Of a DNA stretch of 64,000 bases, positions 35,954 through 45,007 are shown in pieces. Position numbers and translations under genes: made by a program. Origin of the DNA: CAYRHJ01 sp964424105 (GTDB lineage: Bacteria; Planctomycetota; Phycisphaerae; UBA1845); NCBI GenBank assembly GCA_964424105.1, contig CAYRHJ010000030.1, positions 124,001-188,000 of the forward strand, read 5' to 3'. The notes beneath the pieces are model-generated. The model made no database searches, was not told the origin of the DNA, and saw nothing but the letters and a program-made list of their open reading frames with translations. Position 1 is the first letter of the stretch; each line of letters starts with the position of its first letter.

Positions 35954-36724
35954 ATGATGAAACGCATTCCGCACGGTCTGTTGGCTTTGGGACGGTCGAA
36001 TCCGCCTCCGCGCATTCATATCGATGGTCATACTTATGAACTTCATCGTTGTTTGAAGCATGATTTTTTCGCTTGCACATCCATTTATCACGGCGAGGCC
36101 GGGAAAATTATTTTGAAATTGAATCGGCAAGCTGACCTGATGGGACTGCCCGGTGAATGGATAGGCCGCCTTTTGGCGCATCACGAAAACGGTTGTTTGC
36201 AGGACGCGTCAGGCCTCGATTCGGTTCCCAAATCCCTGGGACGCTGGGGGCCGACCGGCGTCGTGCACGCATACATCGAGGGCCGACACTTGGATCGAGG
36301 ATTAGCGGTACCGGACGATTTCTTCCTACGCTTGTCGGAAGCGCTCCAAGCGCTGCACAATCGCAACATGGCCTACGTCGATCTGGAAAAACCGCAGAAC
36401 GTCATATTGGGCGACGATGGTCGGCCTTACCTGATCGATTTTCAAATTTCCTGGCGCTGGCCATTCGCCGGCGGAGAGTCTCGCTGGGTTCGTTGGATGC
36501 GTCGCAAACTACAGGAAAGCGATCGCTATCATCTGCTGAAACTCCGCCGTCGATTCCGCCCCGACCAGTTGTCCGAAGATGAAATCAGACGTTCGTACGA
36601 AAAACCGAAATGGGTTCGTTGGCATTCGCGATTCACTGCCCCCTTGCAGAAATTCCGCCGTCGAACGCTGAATCGCATCGATCCTAAACGCAGGCAGGTC
36701 GAACGCGGCGCGATCATTCGTTGA
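35954..36724 (+). CDS. Small protein-kinase-fold (Rio/lipopolysaccharide-kinase-like) protein
   Basis: A 256-residue soluble protein. It has kinase-like features: GKIILKLNRQ (candidate ATP-binding Lys), VHAYIEGRHLD (hinge region), LSEALQALHNRNMAYVDLEK (catalytic loop with YVDLEKPQNVIL) and RPYLIDFQIS (DFG-like Asp). The catalytic HRD is replaced by YVD, as in Kdo/heptose kinase-like and RIO-type families. About 70 basic residues end the protein. Open frame extends upstream to 35756, but that part overlaps repeat DNA, so an internal ATG was chosen (35954; ATG at 35957 and 35879 also possible). Phosphorylation of an envelope glycolipid is a reasonable guess only. Confidence 0.65.
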   Translation: MMKRIPHGLLALGRSNPPPRIHIDGHTYELHRCLKHDFFACTSIYHGEAGKIILKLNRQADLMGLPGEWIGRLLAHHENGCLQDASGLDSVPKSLGRWGPTGVVHAYIEGRHLDRGLAVPDDFFLRLSEALQALHNRNMAYVDLEKPQNVILGDDGRPYLIDFQISWRWPFAGGESRWVRWMRRKLQESDRYHLLKLRRRFRPDQLSEDEIRRSYEKPKWVRWHSRFTAPLQKFRRRTLNRIDPKRRQVERGAIIR

Positions 36725-36754
36725 CCGTCACTCCGGCGGAAGCCGGAGTCCAGG
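36725..36754. repeat. Dispersed palindrome, CACTCCGGCGGAAGCCGGAGTCC type
   Basis: ACTCCGGC-GGAA-GCCGGAGT lies between the kinase-like gene and mqnC. It starts right at the stop codon and may act as the 3' end of both convergent transcripts. Confidence 0.7.
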
Positions 36755-36787
36755 AAATCTCGCTGACGGCTGGATTCCGGCCCGCGC

Positions 36788-37939
36788 TCAGTCGATCAAC
36801 TCGTAATAGAAGTTGCGCTTGCGCGGTTGCCAGCCGGCGTCGGAAATGAGATGGCGGATTTCGTGCTCGTTCAGTCGATAGGTCACCCCCGCGGCCGAGA
36901 CCACGTTTTCTTCCATCATGACCGATCCCATGTCATCGGCACCGAAAAACAAAGCGAGTTGACCAATCTTGGGCCCCTGGGTCACCCAGCTCGATTGGAC
37001 GTGGGGGATGTTGTCCAGAAAAATCCGCGACACCGCCAACATCTTCAAATACTCGTTGGCGTCCGCCAACATCAGATGTTTTCCGTCCGGCTCGCCGCGA
37101 TAGTCGGCTGGAAACTGCTTCACGCGGCCCAGCGGCGTATCGCCGGGCTGAAACGTCCAGCAAATATACGCGGTAAAGCCCCCCGTCTCGTCCTGCAACT
37201 CGCGAATCAGCCGCAGATGTTCCATCCGCTCCGGAATCGTCTCGATGTGGCCGAACATCATAGTGATGCTCGTTTTCATCCCGATGCGGTGGGCTTCGCG
37301 GCAAACGTACAGGTATTCATCGGTCCGTGTTTTGCCAACCCCGATCTTGTCGCGAATCCGATCCACCAGAATCTCGCCGCCCCCGCCGGGAATGGAATCC
37401 AAACCCGCATCTTGCAATCGAAGAAGTACGTCGCGAACCGGCATGTTGAAAATCTGCTCGAACGCGAAAATCTCCGGCGGACTGAACGCGTGAACGTGGA
37501 TGGCCGGATAGTTCATCTTGATGAAACGCATCAGCTCAAGATACCACTCGAACGGCAGCATCTCGCCCGGCACCAAGCCGCCCTGCATCAACACCTGCGT
37601 TCCGCCGATGGCCAATAGCTCCTCGATCTTCTGGCCGATTTCATCAAACGAAAGAATGTAGCCCGACGGCAGGTCCTTGCGACCCGTATCCATCCCCGGC
37701 GGATCGGCTTTGAAATTGCAGAAGATGCACTTCGCGGTGCAGTAGTTGGCGTAGTTGATGTTTCGATCAACGACGTACGTCCGCTGCGATTGGGGATGCA
37801 GACCCATCGTCACTTCGTGGGCACGGCGACCCAACTCGTGCAGTGAACACTCCCGATACATCGCCAGCGCTTCGTCCGTGCTGATGCGCCGGCCGACAGA
37901 AGCACTGATCGCAGATTGGGCCGATTGGACGATCGTCAT
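36788..37939 (-). CDS. mqnC: Cyclic dehypoxanthine futalosine synthase
   Basis: A 383-residue radical-SAM enzyme of the futalosine route to menaquinone, closing dehypoxanthine futalosine to its cyclic form. The cluster motif is CTAKCIFCNF (residues about 68-77). Family motifs include GGTQVLMQGGLVPGEMLPFE, HAFSPPEIF and GLDSIPGGGGEIL, and the C-terminus carries WVTQGPKIGQLALFFGADDM. ATG at 37939 begins eight bases beyond the mqnA stop; a GTG at 37957 overlapping mqnA is an alternative. The gene is co-transcribed with mqnA upstream. Confidence 0.95.
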   Translation of the reverse strand: MTIVQSAQSAISASVGRRISTDEALAMYRECSLHELGRRAHEVTMGLHPQSQRTYVVDRNINYANYCTAKCIFCNFKADPPGMDTGRKDLPSGYILSFDEIGQKIEELLAIGGTQVLMQGGLVPGEMLPFEWYLELMRFIKMNYPAIHVHAFSPPEIFAFEQIFNMPVRDVLLRLQDAGLDSIPGGGGEILVDRIRDKIGVGKTRTDEYLYVCREAHRIGMKTSITMMFGHIETIPERMEHLRLIRELQDETGGFTAYICWTFQPGDTPLGRVKQFPADYRGEPDGKHLMLADANEYLKMLAVSRIFLDNIPHVQSSWVTQGPKIGQLALFFGADDMGSVMMEENVVSAAGVTYRLNEHEIRHLISDAGWQPRKRNFYYELID

Positions 37940-37946
37940 CGCTCGT

Positions 37947-38795
37947 TCATCGCTCACCCGCACCGACTGCCGGCAGTTCGACGTTCTCGACGCCTGCCGG
38001 CCGATCCGCACCAGCCAACTCCAGAAACCGTTGCAACCCTTGGCGATGCCGATCGGTCATCGTAAACATCAAATATCGAGTCAAGTATCGTTCCGCCAGA
38101 CCAACCGGCCAACCCATCTTTGGCCCCTCCGTGGCGGCAATATGATGGGCCCGGGCCACACCCGCGTCCCGCGCCGACGAAAGCAGTTGGGCCGCCGCTT
38201 CCCGATCCACATCACCACGCGACGCCCAGGCTGCAAAAACAAATGGCAAGCCCGTCATGGCTCGCCAAGCCGCCCCCAGATCAACCTGCGTACTAAAATC
38301 CTCCAATCCGGGCGGTGGATCGATCACCTTGTCGCCGATGAGCAGCACGGCTTGACACGATCCAAAATCAGGCGGATCCGCATTCCCACCGCCTCCCATT
38401 CGCGGGAGCATCTCCAAGGCGAGTGCCCGATGGTACCGCTCGCGCCAGATGATCGATGCCAATGCGACCGATGACCGCGAATCAGGATCGACGTGCAACG
38501 TCGAAATCTCCGCGGGATCGACCCGCGAAAAAACACGCACCGTCAGCGTGGCACCGTCGCAACTGATGCAGGCATCGGAGATGATCTCCCAGCGCCGACC
38601 CGACTTCGTCAACTCGATCACGGGCACCAGGGCAAGGTCCACCTCGCCGGCTTCGAGCAAACCGGGCAGCCGCGCGGGGACGTCCAATACGAGATCCACG
38701 TCCGAGTGGGCCCCAAGCCCTTCGATAAGCGGACGCGTATTCAGATACGAGACAGCCCCTACACGCAGTCTTCGCTTATGAAATCCAGTTCCCAT
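37947..38795 (-). CDS. mqnA: Chorismate dehydratase
   Basis: A 282-residue periplasmic-binding-protein-fold enzyme that converts chorismate to 3-[(1-carboxyvinyl)oxy]benzoate, the first step of futalosine synthesis. Recognised by LRVGAVSYLNTRPLIEGL, VDLALVPVIEL, SRSSVALASIIW and VLLIGDKVIDP. ATG at 38795 follows GGAG by four bases. mqnC follows eight bases after the stop, forming an operon that makes the pathway assignment firm. mqnB, mqnD and mqnE are not in the window. Confidence 0.92.
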   Translation of the reverse strand: MGTGFHKRRLRVGAVSYLNTRPLIEGLGAHSDVDLVLDVPARLPGLLEAGEVDLALVPVIELTKSGRRWEIISDACISCDGATLTVRVFSRVDPAEISTLHVDPDSRSSVALASIIWRERYHRALALEMLPRMGGGGNADPPDFGSCQAVLLIGDKVIDPPPGLEDFSTQVDLGAAWRAMTGLPFVFAAWASRGDVDREAAAQLLSSARDAGVARAHHIAATEGPKMGWPVGLAERYLTRYLMFTMTDRHRQGLQRFLELAGADRPAGVENVELPAVGAGER

Positions 38796-39039
38796 GGTTC
38801 TCCACTCGCCGAGCTTGTTGAACCGCGCGACGATGTGCCGCCGATCAAACATCTTCCGACGACACGTTCCACGTCCGCCGTCCGCCCACGCCACGACGAG
38901 ATTATAAAAGCAGGCCACACATTCGCCAGCGGTCCATCCTCTTTCAAGCTTTTTGAAAGGAGCGGTCCACCGTTCGGAAAAACGCCCACCTGATAATCGA
39001 GACTTGGTCGAATCGGGAAATGCTGGTACGCTATGTCTT

Positions 39040-40254
39040 GTGAAACACTGTTACAAAAAACCCGGGCACGTTCTCAAAATCGCGATCCTGCTCGCGAGCA
39101 TCAGCCCAAGCCTATGTTCCATCGCCTGCCGCAACGACAAGCCGGCAACCGGCTGGAAAGGTCGCCAGGACGCGAAACGCGGCAAATCATCCACGCCCTC
39201 GAGTCGACCGCCAACCCCCGTCCTGTCGTTCATTCCGTCGGACGATTCCGATGAGCCGGTCGACGTCCTGTCGATCAACGGACAGTCCATTGACGTCGAT
39301 GACGTGCTCCAGCCCATTCGACCCTTCTTGCAGGATCGAGCCCACGCCCTGCCGCCGGGCGAGTATACCGCGCTTCTGGGCGATACCATTCGACAGCGCG
39401 TTCAACTGCTCGCACGCGACGCACTGGTCTACAACGAAGCCCAAAAAGGGTTTACCGACGAAAATGAAACAGCCATCGATCAATTCATCGATCAGCAGGT
39501 GCGCGACAGGATCAATAGGGATTTCGCAGGGCGGCAAACAAGATTCGAGCGTGCCCTGGCCGATGAAGGCTCCTCCCTCGACGACGAGCGTCAGCGCCTT
39601 CGTCGCGAGATCATCATCGCCCAGTGGCTGCGAAACACGATCACGCCGAAAATCGCCGATCCCACGCGTGATGAACTTTGGAGCATCTTCGAAAGCCGGA
39701 AAGACGCCCAGAGCAAGCCCGAACGACGCAAATTGCGACTGATTGAAGTTTCCGTGACGGCACAGCTTCCCGACAACGTCACCGCCCCCACACCGGACCA
39801 GCTCAGCGACGCCCGATCGGCTGCCTGGATCATCACCCAAACCGCGCGGGAGCAGATTCGCGCCGGAGCAGACTTCGCCGACGTCGCCCGCAAGTATTCC
39901 ACCGGCATCAGCGCCCGCAATGGCGGTGAATGGGGTTGGGTCACGCGCGGAAGCGTGCGCGAACATTTGGAACCCGCCGTCGACGCCTTGTTCAGCCTGC
40001 CAGCCGCCCAACAGCCCAGCGACGTCGTCGAAACCCCCCAGGCCTTCTTTGTCGTGCAAGCCGACGAGATCGAAGTGGCCGAGGACCTCGTTTTCGAGTC
40101 CATCCAGCCCGCGCTGATCGAAAGATATCGTGAAGTTCGATTTGAAGCCCTCGTCGAGGAGCTCATCGCCGAGCTTCAATCAACCGCTCGTATCCGGCCA
40201 ACGAACATCAATCGTTTTCTTCAATCCGTCGTGGCCGCCGCACCCAAACCATGA
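39040..40254 (+). CDS. Exported parvulin-type peptidyl-prolyl isomerase (SurA/PrsA-like)
   Basis: A 404-residue folding factor. N-terminal hydrophobic stretch (HVLKIAILLASISPSLCSIAC) is a signal peptide; the Cys in SIAC might be lipidated, though the lipobox is imperfect. A SurA-like helical region (VLSINGQSIDVDDVL, then basic and acidic helices, residues about 75-230) precedes the parvulin domain (about 240-345), with FADVARKYSTGISARNGGEWGWV and FSLPAAQQPSDVVETPQAFFVVQ. A C-terminal helix closes the chaperone core. Start is uncertain: GTG at 39040 fits the signal peptide, and no strong Shine-Dalgarno is seen. It acts on envelope proteins. Confidence 0.8.
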   Translation: MKHCYKKPGHVLKIAILLASISPSLCSIACRNDKPATGWKGRQDAKRGKSSTPSSRPPTPVLSFIPSDDSDEPVDVLSINGQSIDVDDVLQPIRPFLQDRAHALPPGEYTALLGDTIRQRVQLLARDALVYNEAQKGFTDENETAIDQFIDQQVRDRINRDFAGRQTRFERALADEGSSLDDERQRLRREIIIAQWLRNTITPKIADPTRDELWSIFESRKDAQSKPERRKLRLIEVSVTAQLPDNVTAPTPDQLSDARSAAWIITQTAREQIRAGADFADVARKYSTGISARNGGEWGWVTRGSVREHLEPAVDALFSLPAAQQPSDVVETPQAFFVVQADEIEVAEDLVFESIQPALIERYREVRFEALVEELIAELQSTARIRPTNINRFLQSVVAAAPKP

Positions 40255-40308
40255 CCATTGGCTGAGACGGCCATCCGCCGCGGTAGCGCGAGCGGAGTCG
40301 TCCCGACG

Positions 40309-40394
40309 GTCACTCCGGCGCAGGCCGGAGTCCAGGCAGACTGCTTCTGGACTCCGGCGTTCGCCGGAATGACGGATTTCGCCGGAATGACGGA
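40309..40394. repeat. Face-to-face pair of dispersed palindromes plus half unit
   Basis: GTCACTCCGGCGCAGGCCGGAGTCC (from 40309) faces CTGGACTCCGGCGTTCGCCGGAATGACGG (40347-40375), followed by a half unit TTCGCCGGAATGACGGAT. At 40405-40440 a degraded fixed-end element (GCGGTCGCATGCC...GCTCGCGGCTCGG) follows. It separates convergent genes. Confidence 0.75.
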
Positions 40395-40467
40395 TGCGGG
40401 CGGTCGCATGCCTGCCGACAGGCACGCGCTCGCGGCTCGGAAAGACTTTCACGATCGCATATGGTTA

Positions 40468-41160
40468 TCACTTGCCGTCATTAACGCACGTGAAGCAGCA
40501 GCGCAGCGGAATGATGGGAAGCGGCGCGGATGACGTGCGTGTGACCGTGAAGTATCGGCTGAGGAGGTCACGCATTTCAGCCGGGCTCCACACATGCAGA
40601 TGGTATTCGTCCGCACCCCAGGCGATGCAGCGGAATGCCGGCAGCTTGGTCAATTTGACGCGGCGGATAATTGACTTGATCTGGTTGATCAAGCCGTCAT
40701 TCGGAAACGTCACAACGATCGTGCCGCCGCGGACCACCACCCGTTGAAGCTGTCGCAGGATTTCTTCCGGGTCGATGACGTGCTCCAAAACTTCGGTGCA
40801 GACGGCCTTGTCAAACGCATCATCGGGCAGGTCGATGTCCGTAATTTCGCCCTTGACGAGCCGGGCGTTGAGGTGGGCGAGGTTGCGGCGGGCTTTCGCG
40901 AGGATCACACCCGAAACATCCAGGCCGGTGAGATTCGCCACCGGGAACATGGCCAACACGTGTCCCCCCCCGCACCCCACCTCGAGCAACGACTCGCCCG
41001 GCTGAATGCGGACCATTCGCCGGATGATGCGCAGGCGGCGGTGCTCCACCCAGCGGATGGCCCAACCGGAGTGCCGATAATAATCGTCGATGTCGTGTTC
41101 GCGGGCAAGGGTGTCGTTCCACTGCTCGACATCGGTGCTGGGGATGGGGCGACAGAGCAT
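40468..41160 (-). CDS. Class I SAM-dependent methyltransferase
   Basis: A 230-residue methyltransferase. Motif I is SLLEVGCGGGHVLAMF (residues about 57-72), the acidic ribose-binding position is in LTGLDVSGVIL, and motifs II/III are DKAVCTEVLEHVIDPEEILR and RVVVRGGTIVVTFPN. It belongs to the Methyltransf_11/UbiG group. An inserted basic region (IKSIIRRVKLTKLP) is like sugar/lipid-acceptor enzymes. It lies downstream of the glycan gene cluster but 240 bases away from it. Confidence 0.85.
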   Translation of the reverse strand: MLCRPIPSTDVEQWNDTLAREHDIDDYYRHSGWAIRWVEHRRLRIIRRMVRIQPGESLLEVGCGGGHVLAMFPVANLTGLDVSGVILAKARRNLAHLNARLVKGEITDIDLPDDAFDKAVCTEVLEHVIDPEEILRQLQRVVVRGGTIVVTFPNDGLINQIKSIIRRVKLTKLPAFRCIAWGADEYHLHVWSPAEMRDLLSRYFTVTRTSSAPLPIIPLRCCFTCVNDGK

Positions 41161-41402
41161 GGCCGTCTTCGTTGATGGTTTGCAGATTGGGGTCCGTAGT
41201 CAGGCCTCGAGTGATTCGGAGTCGCTCGCCGATTGGCAATCCAAAATGCCGGGGCGTTCACATCCGTCGCCGGCACCGAATTACATCGAGCCGACGGGTT
41301 GGCGCCTTTCGCTGCAATCGACGATTGGCCAATCCGCGATCCCAACCTGCGATAGTGAAACTTTTCAATCGGAAATCGGGATGGAGCCATCATCTGCGAC
41401 TA

Positions 41403-42230
41403 TCAACTTGTTTGTCGACAGAGCGGCTGCGATTGCGGGTCAGGGGAGGGCATATTATTCGTCACCTGCCTGCCCGTGTAGTGACGGAACTCCGTGCGCG
41501 CTTTGATCATCTCCCACAGGATGGTAAAGATGACGCGGACCGGCATGTTTTTCAGAAACGATTTTCCCGCCGAGCGGGGATGAAAAACGGTGTCAATCTG
41601 ACGGATGGGCCAACCACGCTTGTGCAGGGCGATGACCAGGAAACATTGATAGTACCGATAATCGTAGCGGTGTTGCAATGCGTCTCGCAACGCTTGCCTA
41701 GGCCCGACGATGAAGCCGGATTTGTTGTCATTCAGGTTCATATCAAAAACGACATTGAGCAGCGAATTCAGGCCCCTGGACAGCACATATCGGAGCATCG
41801 CGTACGTGACCGGGCGACGCGTACCCTGGATCACCGCGTCGGGCGATTGACAAGACGCCGCGAAAAGCTTGGCGATGTCTTCCGGCTGATTCTGCAAATC
41901 CGCGTCGATGAAACAGATTCGCCGGCCTCGGGATTTCGACAACCCCGTCTTCCAAGCCTGTTCAATCCCGCGATTGCGATCATGCCGGACAAATTGAATG
42001 CGGGCGTCGCGATTCAACCAGTCTTCCACCGCTGCCCAAGTCCCGTCCGTGCTGCCATCGTCCACAATGACGAATTCGGCGGATACGCCAATGTGTTCTA
42101 ACGCAGCCAGCGTGCGACGAATCAACGGATCGATGTTCTCACGTTCGTTCAAACAAGACGTAATGACGGACAAGTCGATGTCACGATCCAACGGCGCCCG
42201 ATGGATATGACCCTGGTTCGACCCGGTCAT
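41403..42230 (-). CDS. GT2 glycosyltransferase (polyprenol-phosphate mannosyltransferase-like)
   Basis: A 275-residue inverting GT-A enzyme. DLSVITSCLNERENIDPLI, FVIVDDGSTDGTWAAVEDW, HDRNRGIEQAWKTGL and RICFIDADLQNQPEDI (the DxD-type D-A-D) fit dolichol-phosphate-mannose synthase/ArnC-like families. There are no membrane helices at the C-terminus, so it works on the cytoplasmic membrane face. The ATG at 42230 overlaps the stop of the asparagine-synthase-like gene (ATGA) and has GGAGG seven bases upstream, showing translational coupling. A longer frame inside that gene is not coding. Confidence 0.85.
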   Translation of the reverse strand: MTGSNQGHIHRAPLDRDIDLSVITSCLNERENIDPLIRRTLAALEHIGVSAEFVIVDDGSTDGTWAAVEDWLNRDARIQFVRHDRNRGIEQAWKTGLSKSRGRRICFIDADLQNQPEDIAKLFAASCQSPDAVIQGTRRPVTYAMLRYVLSRGLNSLLNVVFDMNLNDNKSGFIVGPRQALRDALQHRYDYRYYQCFLVIALHKRGWPIRQIDTVFHPRSAGKSFLKNMPVRVIFTILWEMIKARTEFRHYTGRQVTNNMPSPDPQSQPLCRQTS

Positions 42231-43957
42231 GCCAGAACCTCCGTCAGATCGATTCGCGGCGCAAAGCGACCGCCCGCAGGCATCCTGGGAGGCTTCAATT
42301 CGAGTTCGTCGGTTTCGACGGGGGAAGCGTCGCTCAGCAGGTTCTTGATGCACTCCGCCATCATCAGCGTGTTCCAATATTTCCGGTCGAAGCTATGGCG
42401 CCCCTGGATCCATTGATTGATGGGTGCGGGTAATCCGTCCTTGACGGTACGCTGGAGCACGAGCGCGTCGCGAGGCAGCACCTTTCGCGCAGCCTCCTGA
42501 ACGATCCACTTGCCAATGCCGTCGCGCAAGCGCAGCGAATCGTCCAACGAAAACGCAAACTCGACGAGCCGATGATCCAGGAAGGGACATCGCGCCTCGA
42601 CGGAGTGGGCCATACACATCCGGTCGCTCATTTGCAACAACGGCTGTAGGAACACCCGTGTTTCCAGGTAGCAGAGATTGTCGAGCGGAGACCGGCGATC
42701 GTCCCAATGGCGGTGGAGCACCGCTTTCATCATCGCCGCACCCGCCAGACCCGACCGCGAAGCCATTCTGCAAAACTGATCGAGCAGGCTGCCTTGATAA
42801 CGATCCAACATGGATGCGTAGTGACGGTGGCGATCGTCAGAAGCGTGTCCGGCATCGTCCATCAAGAATGCGTTGCGAGCATAGCCCGCGAAAAGTTCAT
42901 CGGCACCTTCGCCGGAAAGAACCACCTTGTAGCCGTGTTGATGGCACGCGGCAGCCAGGCGATAAAGCGGAAACGCACTGAACGAGCCGGTAGGGATTTC
43001 CAGATGTCGGCTCAGTTGGGGCAGGTCCCGGAAAAACTGCTCGCGGGTGGGCCGAACGATGTGGGCATGGAGATCAAGTCGCGACGCCAGATCGGTGACG
43101 AATCGTTCTTCGTTGATGAGGGCGCGAAATTCATCGAACTGGCAGGTGAACGTTTCGCGCACGCCCGACAACGCGGCCAACAGGCTGGAGTCGACCCCCC
43201 CGCTGAGAAACAACGTCACCGGCACGTCCGCCCGCATGCGCAGTCGCACGGCGTCTTCCAGCAACTCCAGAAACGTTCGGACCGCACGGCGGGGATTGTC
43301 GATGCGACTTCCCACCTGATGCTCGATGTCCCAATACGCCCGCGTCGACCACATGCCGCGCTTCACGTCGTAAGTCAGATAATGGCCCGGCTTGACCGCG
43401 AAAACGTCGCGATAGATGGTGCGATCGTCGAAGGTGAATTCGAAAAGATCGAACGAGTCCAGCGTGACCAGCTCCAGGCCATCGAAGGCCTTGATTTCCG
43501 ATGCGAATTCCAGGCGATGGGGACCGTGACGGCAATAGAGCGGCTTCTTGCCCAACCGATCCCGCGCACAAAAAAGCCTGTCGCCATCCCAGACCACCAT
43601 CGCGAACATGCCGTTGAAGCGATTCAGGCACTCCGCACCCCACTGAAGATAGGCAGCCAAGGCGACTTCCGTATCCGTTCGCGTTTCGAAGGACCACCCC
43701 AGACGGCGTAGTTCGTCGCGCAGTTCCACATAATTGTAAATCTCGCCGTTGAAAAGGATGCTCGCTCGACCGATCCGCACGGGAAGGTCAACATCGTCCC
43801 GGTCGACGATGTTGAGTCGATTCTGACCAAGATCGATGGTGCAGCCATCCGCTAACGCGATCGATTCGAAGTGCTGTTGGTCTGGGCCTCGATGCCGCAG
43901 GCGGGCCAGGTGGTCGGACGTAAATCGGGTGTTGAATCCGCCCAGAATTCCGCACAC
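42227..43957 (-). CDS. asnB: Asparagine synthase (glutamine-hydrolysing)-like amidotransferase
   Basis: A 576-residue enzyme. The N-terminal glutaminase has the processed nucleophile Cys2 (MCGILGGFNTRF), LRHRGPDQQ and LFNGEIYNYVEL. The synthase part has the PP-loop VTLFLSGGVDSSLLAALSG (residues about 250-268), VLSGEGADELFAGYAR and VEARCPFLDHRLVEFA. Start is GTG at 43957 with AGAGGTG six bases upstream, fitting the need for Cys2. Members in polysaccharide clusters amidate sugar carboxyls or make surface-glycan amides rather than asparagine. The neighbours (methyltransferase, GT2) favour that; free asparagine synthesis remains possible. Confidence 0.85.
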   Translation of the reverse strand: MCGILGGFNTRFTSDHLARLRHRGPDQQHFESIALADGCTIDLGQNRLNIVDRDDVDLPVRIGRASILFNGEIYNYVELRDELRRLGWSFETRTDTEVALAAYLQWGAECLNRFNGMFAMVVWDGDRLFCARDRLGKKPLYCRHGPHRLEFASEIKAFDGLELVTLDSFDLFEFTFDDRTIYRDVFAVKPGHYLTYDVKRGMWSTRAYWDIEHQVGSRIDNPRRAVRTFLELLEDAVRLRMRADVPVTLFLSGGVDSSLLAALSGVRETFTCQFDEFRALINEERFVTDLASRLDLHAHIVRPTREQFFRDLPQLSRHLEIPTGSFSAFPLYRLAAACHQHGYKVVLSGEGADELFAGYARNAFLMDDAGHASDDRHRHYASMLDRYQGSLLDQFCRMASRSGLAGAAMMKAVLHRHWDDRRSPLDNLCYLETRVFLQPLLQMSDRMCMAHSVEARCPFLDHRLVEFAFSLDDSLRLRDGIGKWIVQEAARKVLPRDALVLQRTVKDGLPAPINQWIQGRHSFDRKYWNTLMMAECIKNLLSDASPVETDELELKPPRMPAGGRFAPRIDLTEVLA

Positions 43958-43960
43958 GGG

Positions 43961-45007
43961 TCACCTCTTTCGAGCGCGGCAACTAATGCCGGCTTCTTGA
44001 ACGTCCCATGCCTGAACATCCCATCCGTCGGCGAACCAATCGCGGAATTCATCGGGGTCGTAACGGAAACAGTTTTCGGGGTGATACCAATCGGCGTTGA
44101 TGATGTTGTTCGTGAAAAAATCGAAATCGTCGTTCCAAAAACACTTGAATAGATTCCAATGCACGAATCGCTGCAAGTCATAACGCCCTCGCCGAATGCC
44201 CAGAACGGGGATATCCTCCGCGATCTCAATTTCACATTTCAAACTGGCGAGCGCTCTTCCAAGCTTTGTAAGACCCTCGCACGCCCCCAACGCGTCATCG
44301 AAACTGCCGTGCATGATCTGTCGGCGAACGTGGTCGTCCACGAATTCCCGGACGGCTGCCTTCTTGCGATAGACGTACGTGCATACCTGCCCGCCGGGTT
44401 TTAGCTTCGCGGCGAGACGTCTAAACGCCGCCGGCGGATTGGGCGTGTGGTGGATGACTTGATCACAGTTGATGAAATCGAAGAAGCCGTCAGGAAACGG
44501 GAGCAGATTCACGTTCGCTTGTACGAACGCAACATTTCGTTGTTCAATGGTCTTGCGGGCGTTGCGTAGCGCGTCAGCCGTAATATCGACGGCAAAAACG
44601 GTGGCGTTGCAAAGTCGGGCGAAGTGGGCGGCGTCTCGACCCGCGCCCGTCCCGGCGTCCAAGACATATTCTGCATTATTCAACAGCGCAGCCAATTCGC
44701 CCGCGTCCGCGAATCCATAACGCTGTAAAAACCATTGAATGTAAAACTCGTCCGTGTCACGGCGGTAATCGGCGTGCCGTTTCCACTTCTGGGCGAAAGA
44801 CCTCGCAGTTTGCGAAGCTGCCTGCTCCGCGTCGACGAAACTGGCAATGCCGTCCGTCAACCTGTATGTGACGTCTACATTACCTGTGTCCGCGGAAAGC
44901 GTAGCCCGTCGCACGTCGTCCCCGTCAACGTCCTGCACGACGACGTTCAAACGAGATCCACTCGTCGGACAAACCAGCAAGTCAAGAAATCTGCGATTCA
45001 TGGCCAT
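43961..45007 (-). CDS. Methyltransferase with N-terminal Trm112-like region
   Basis: A 348-residue protein. Residues about 5-60 resemble Trm112 (FLDLLVCPTSGSRL and later YRLTDGIASFVDAEQ). The methyltransferase core follows: EYVLDAGTGAGRDAAHFARL (motif I), VFAVDITADAL and FDFINCDQVIHHTPNPPAAF. The C-terminal 120 residues (WNLFKCFWNDDFDFFTNNII, then a Trp-rich end) resemble those of glycan-cluster methyltransferases. The ATG at 45007 is the first of two near each other. The gene heads the three-gene set with asnB (3-base spacing) and the GT2. Confidence 0.8.
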   Translation of the reverse strand: MAMNRRFLDLLVCPTSGSRLNVVVQDVDGDDVRRATLSADTGNVDVTYRLTDGIASFVDAEQAASQTARSFAQKWKRHADYRRDTDEFYIQWFLQRYGFADAGELAALLNNAEYVLDAGTGAGRDAAHFARLCNATVFAVDITADALRNARKTIEQRNVAFVQANVNLLPFPDGFFDFINCDQVIHHTPNPPAAFRRLAAKLKPGGQVCTYVYRKKAAVREFVDDHVRRQIMHGSFDDALGACEGLTKLGRALASLKCEIEIAEDIPVLGIRRGRYDLQRFVHWNLFKCFWNDDFDFFTNNIINADWYHPENCFRYDPDEFRDWFADGWDVQAWDVQEAGISCRARKR

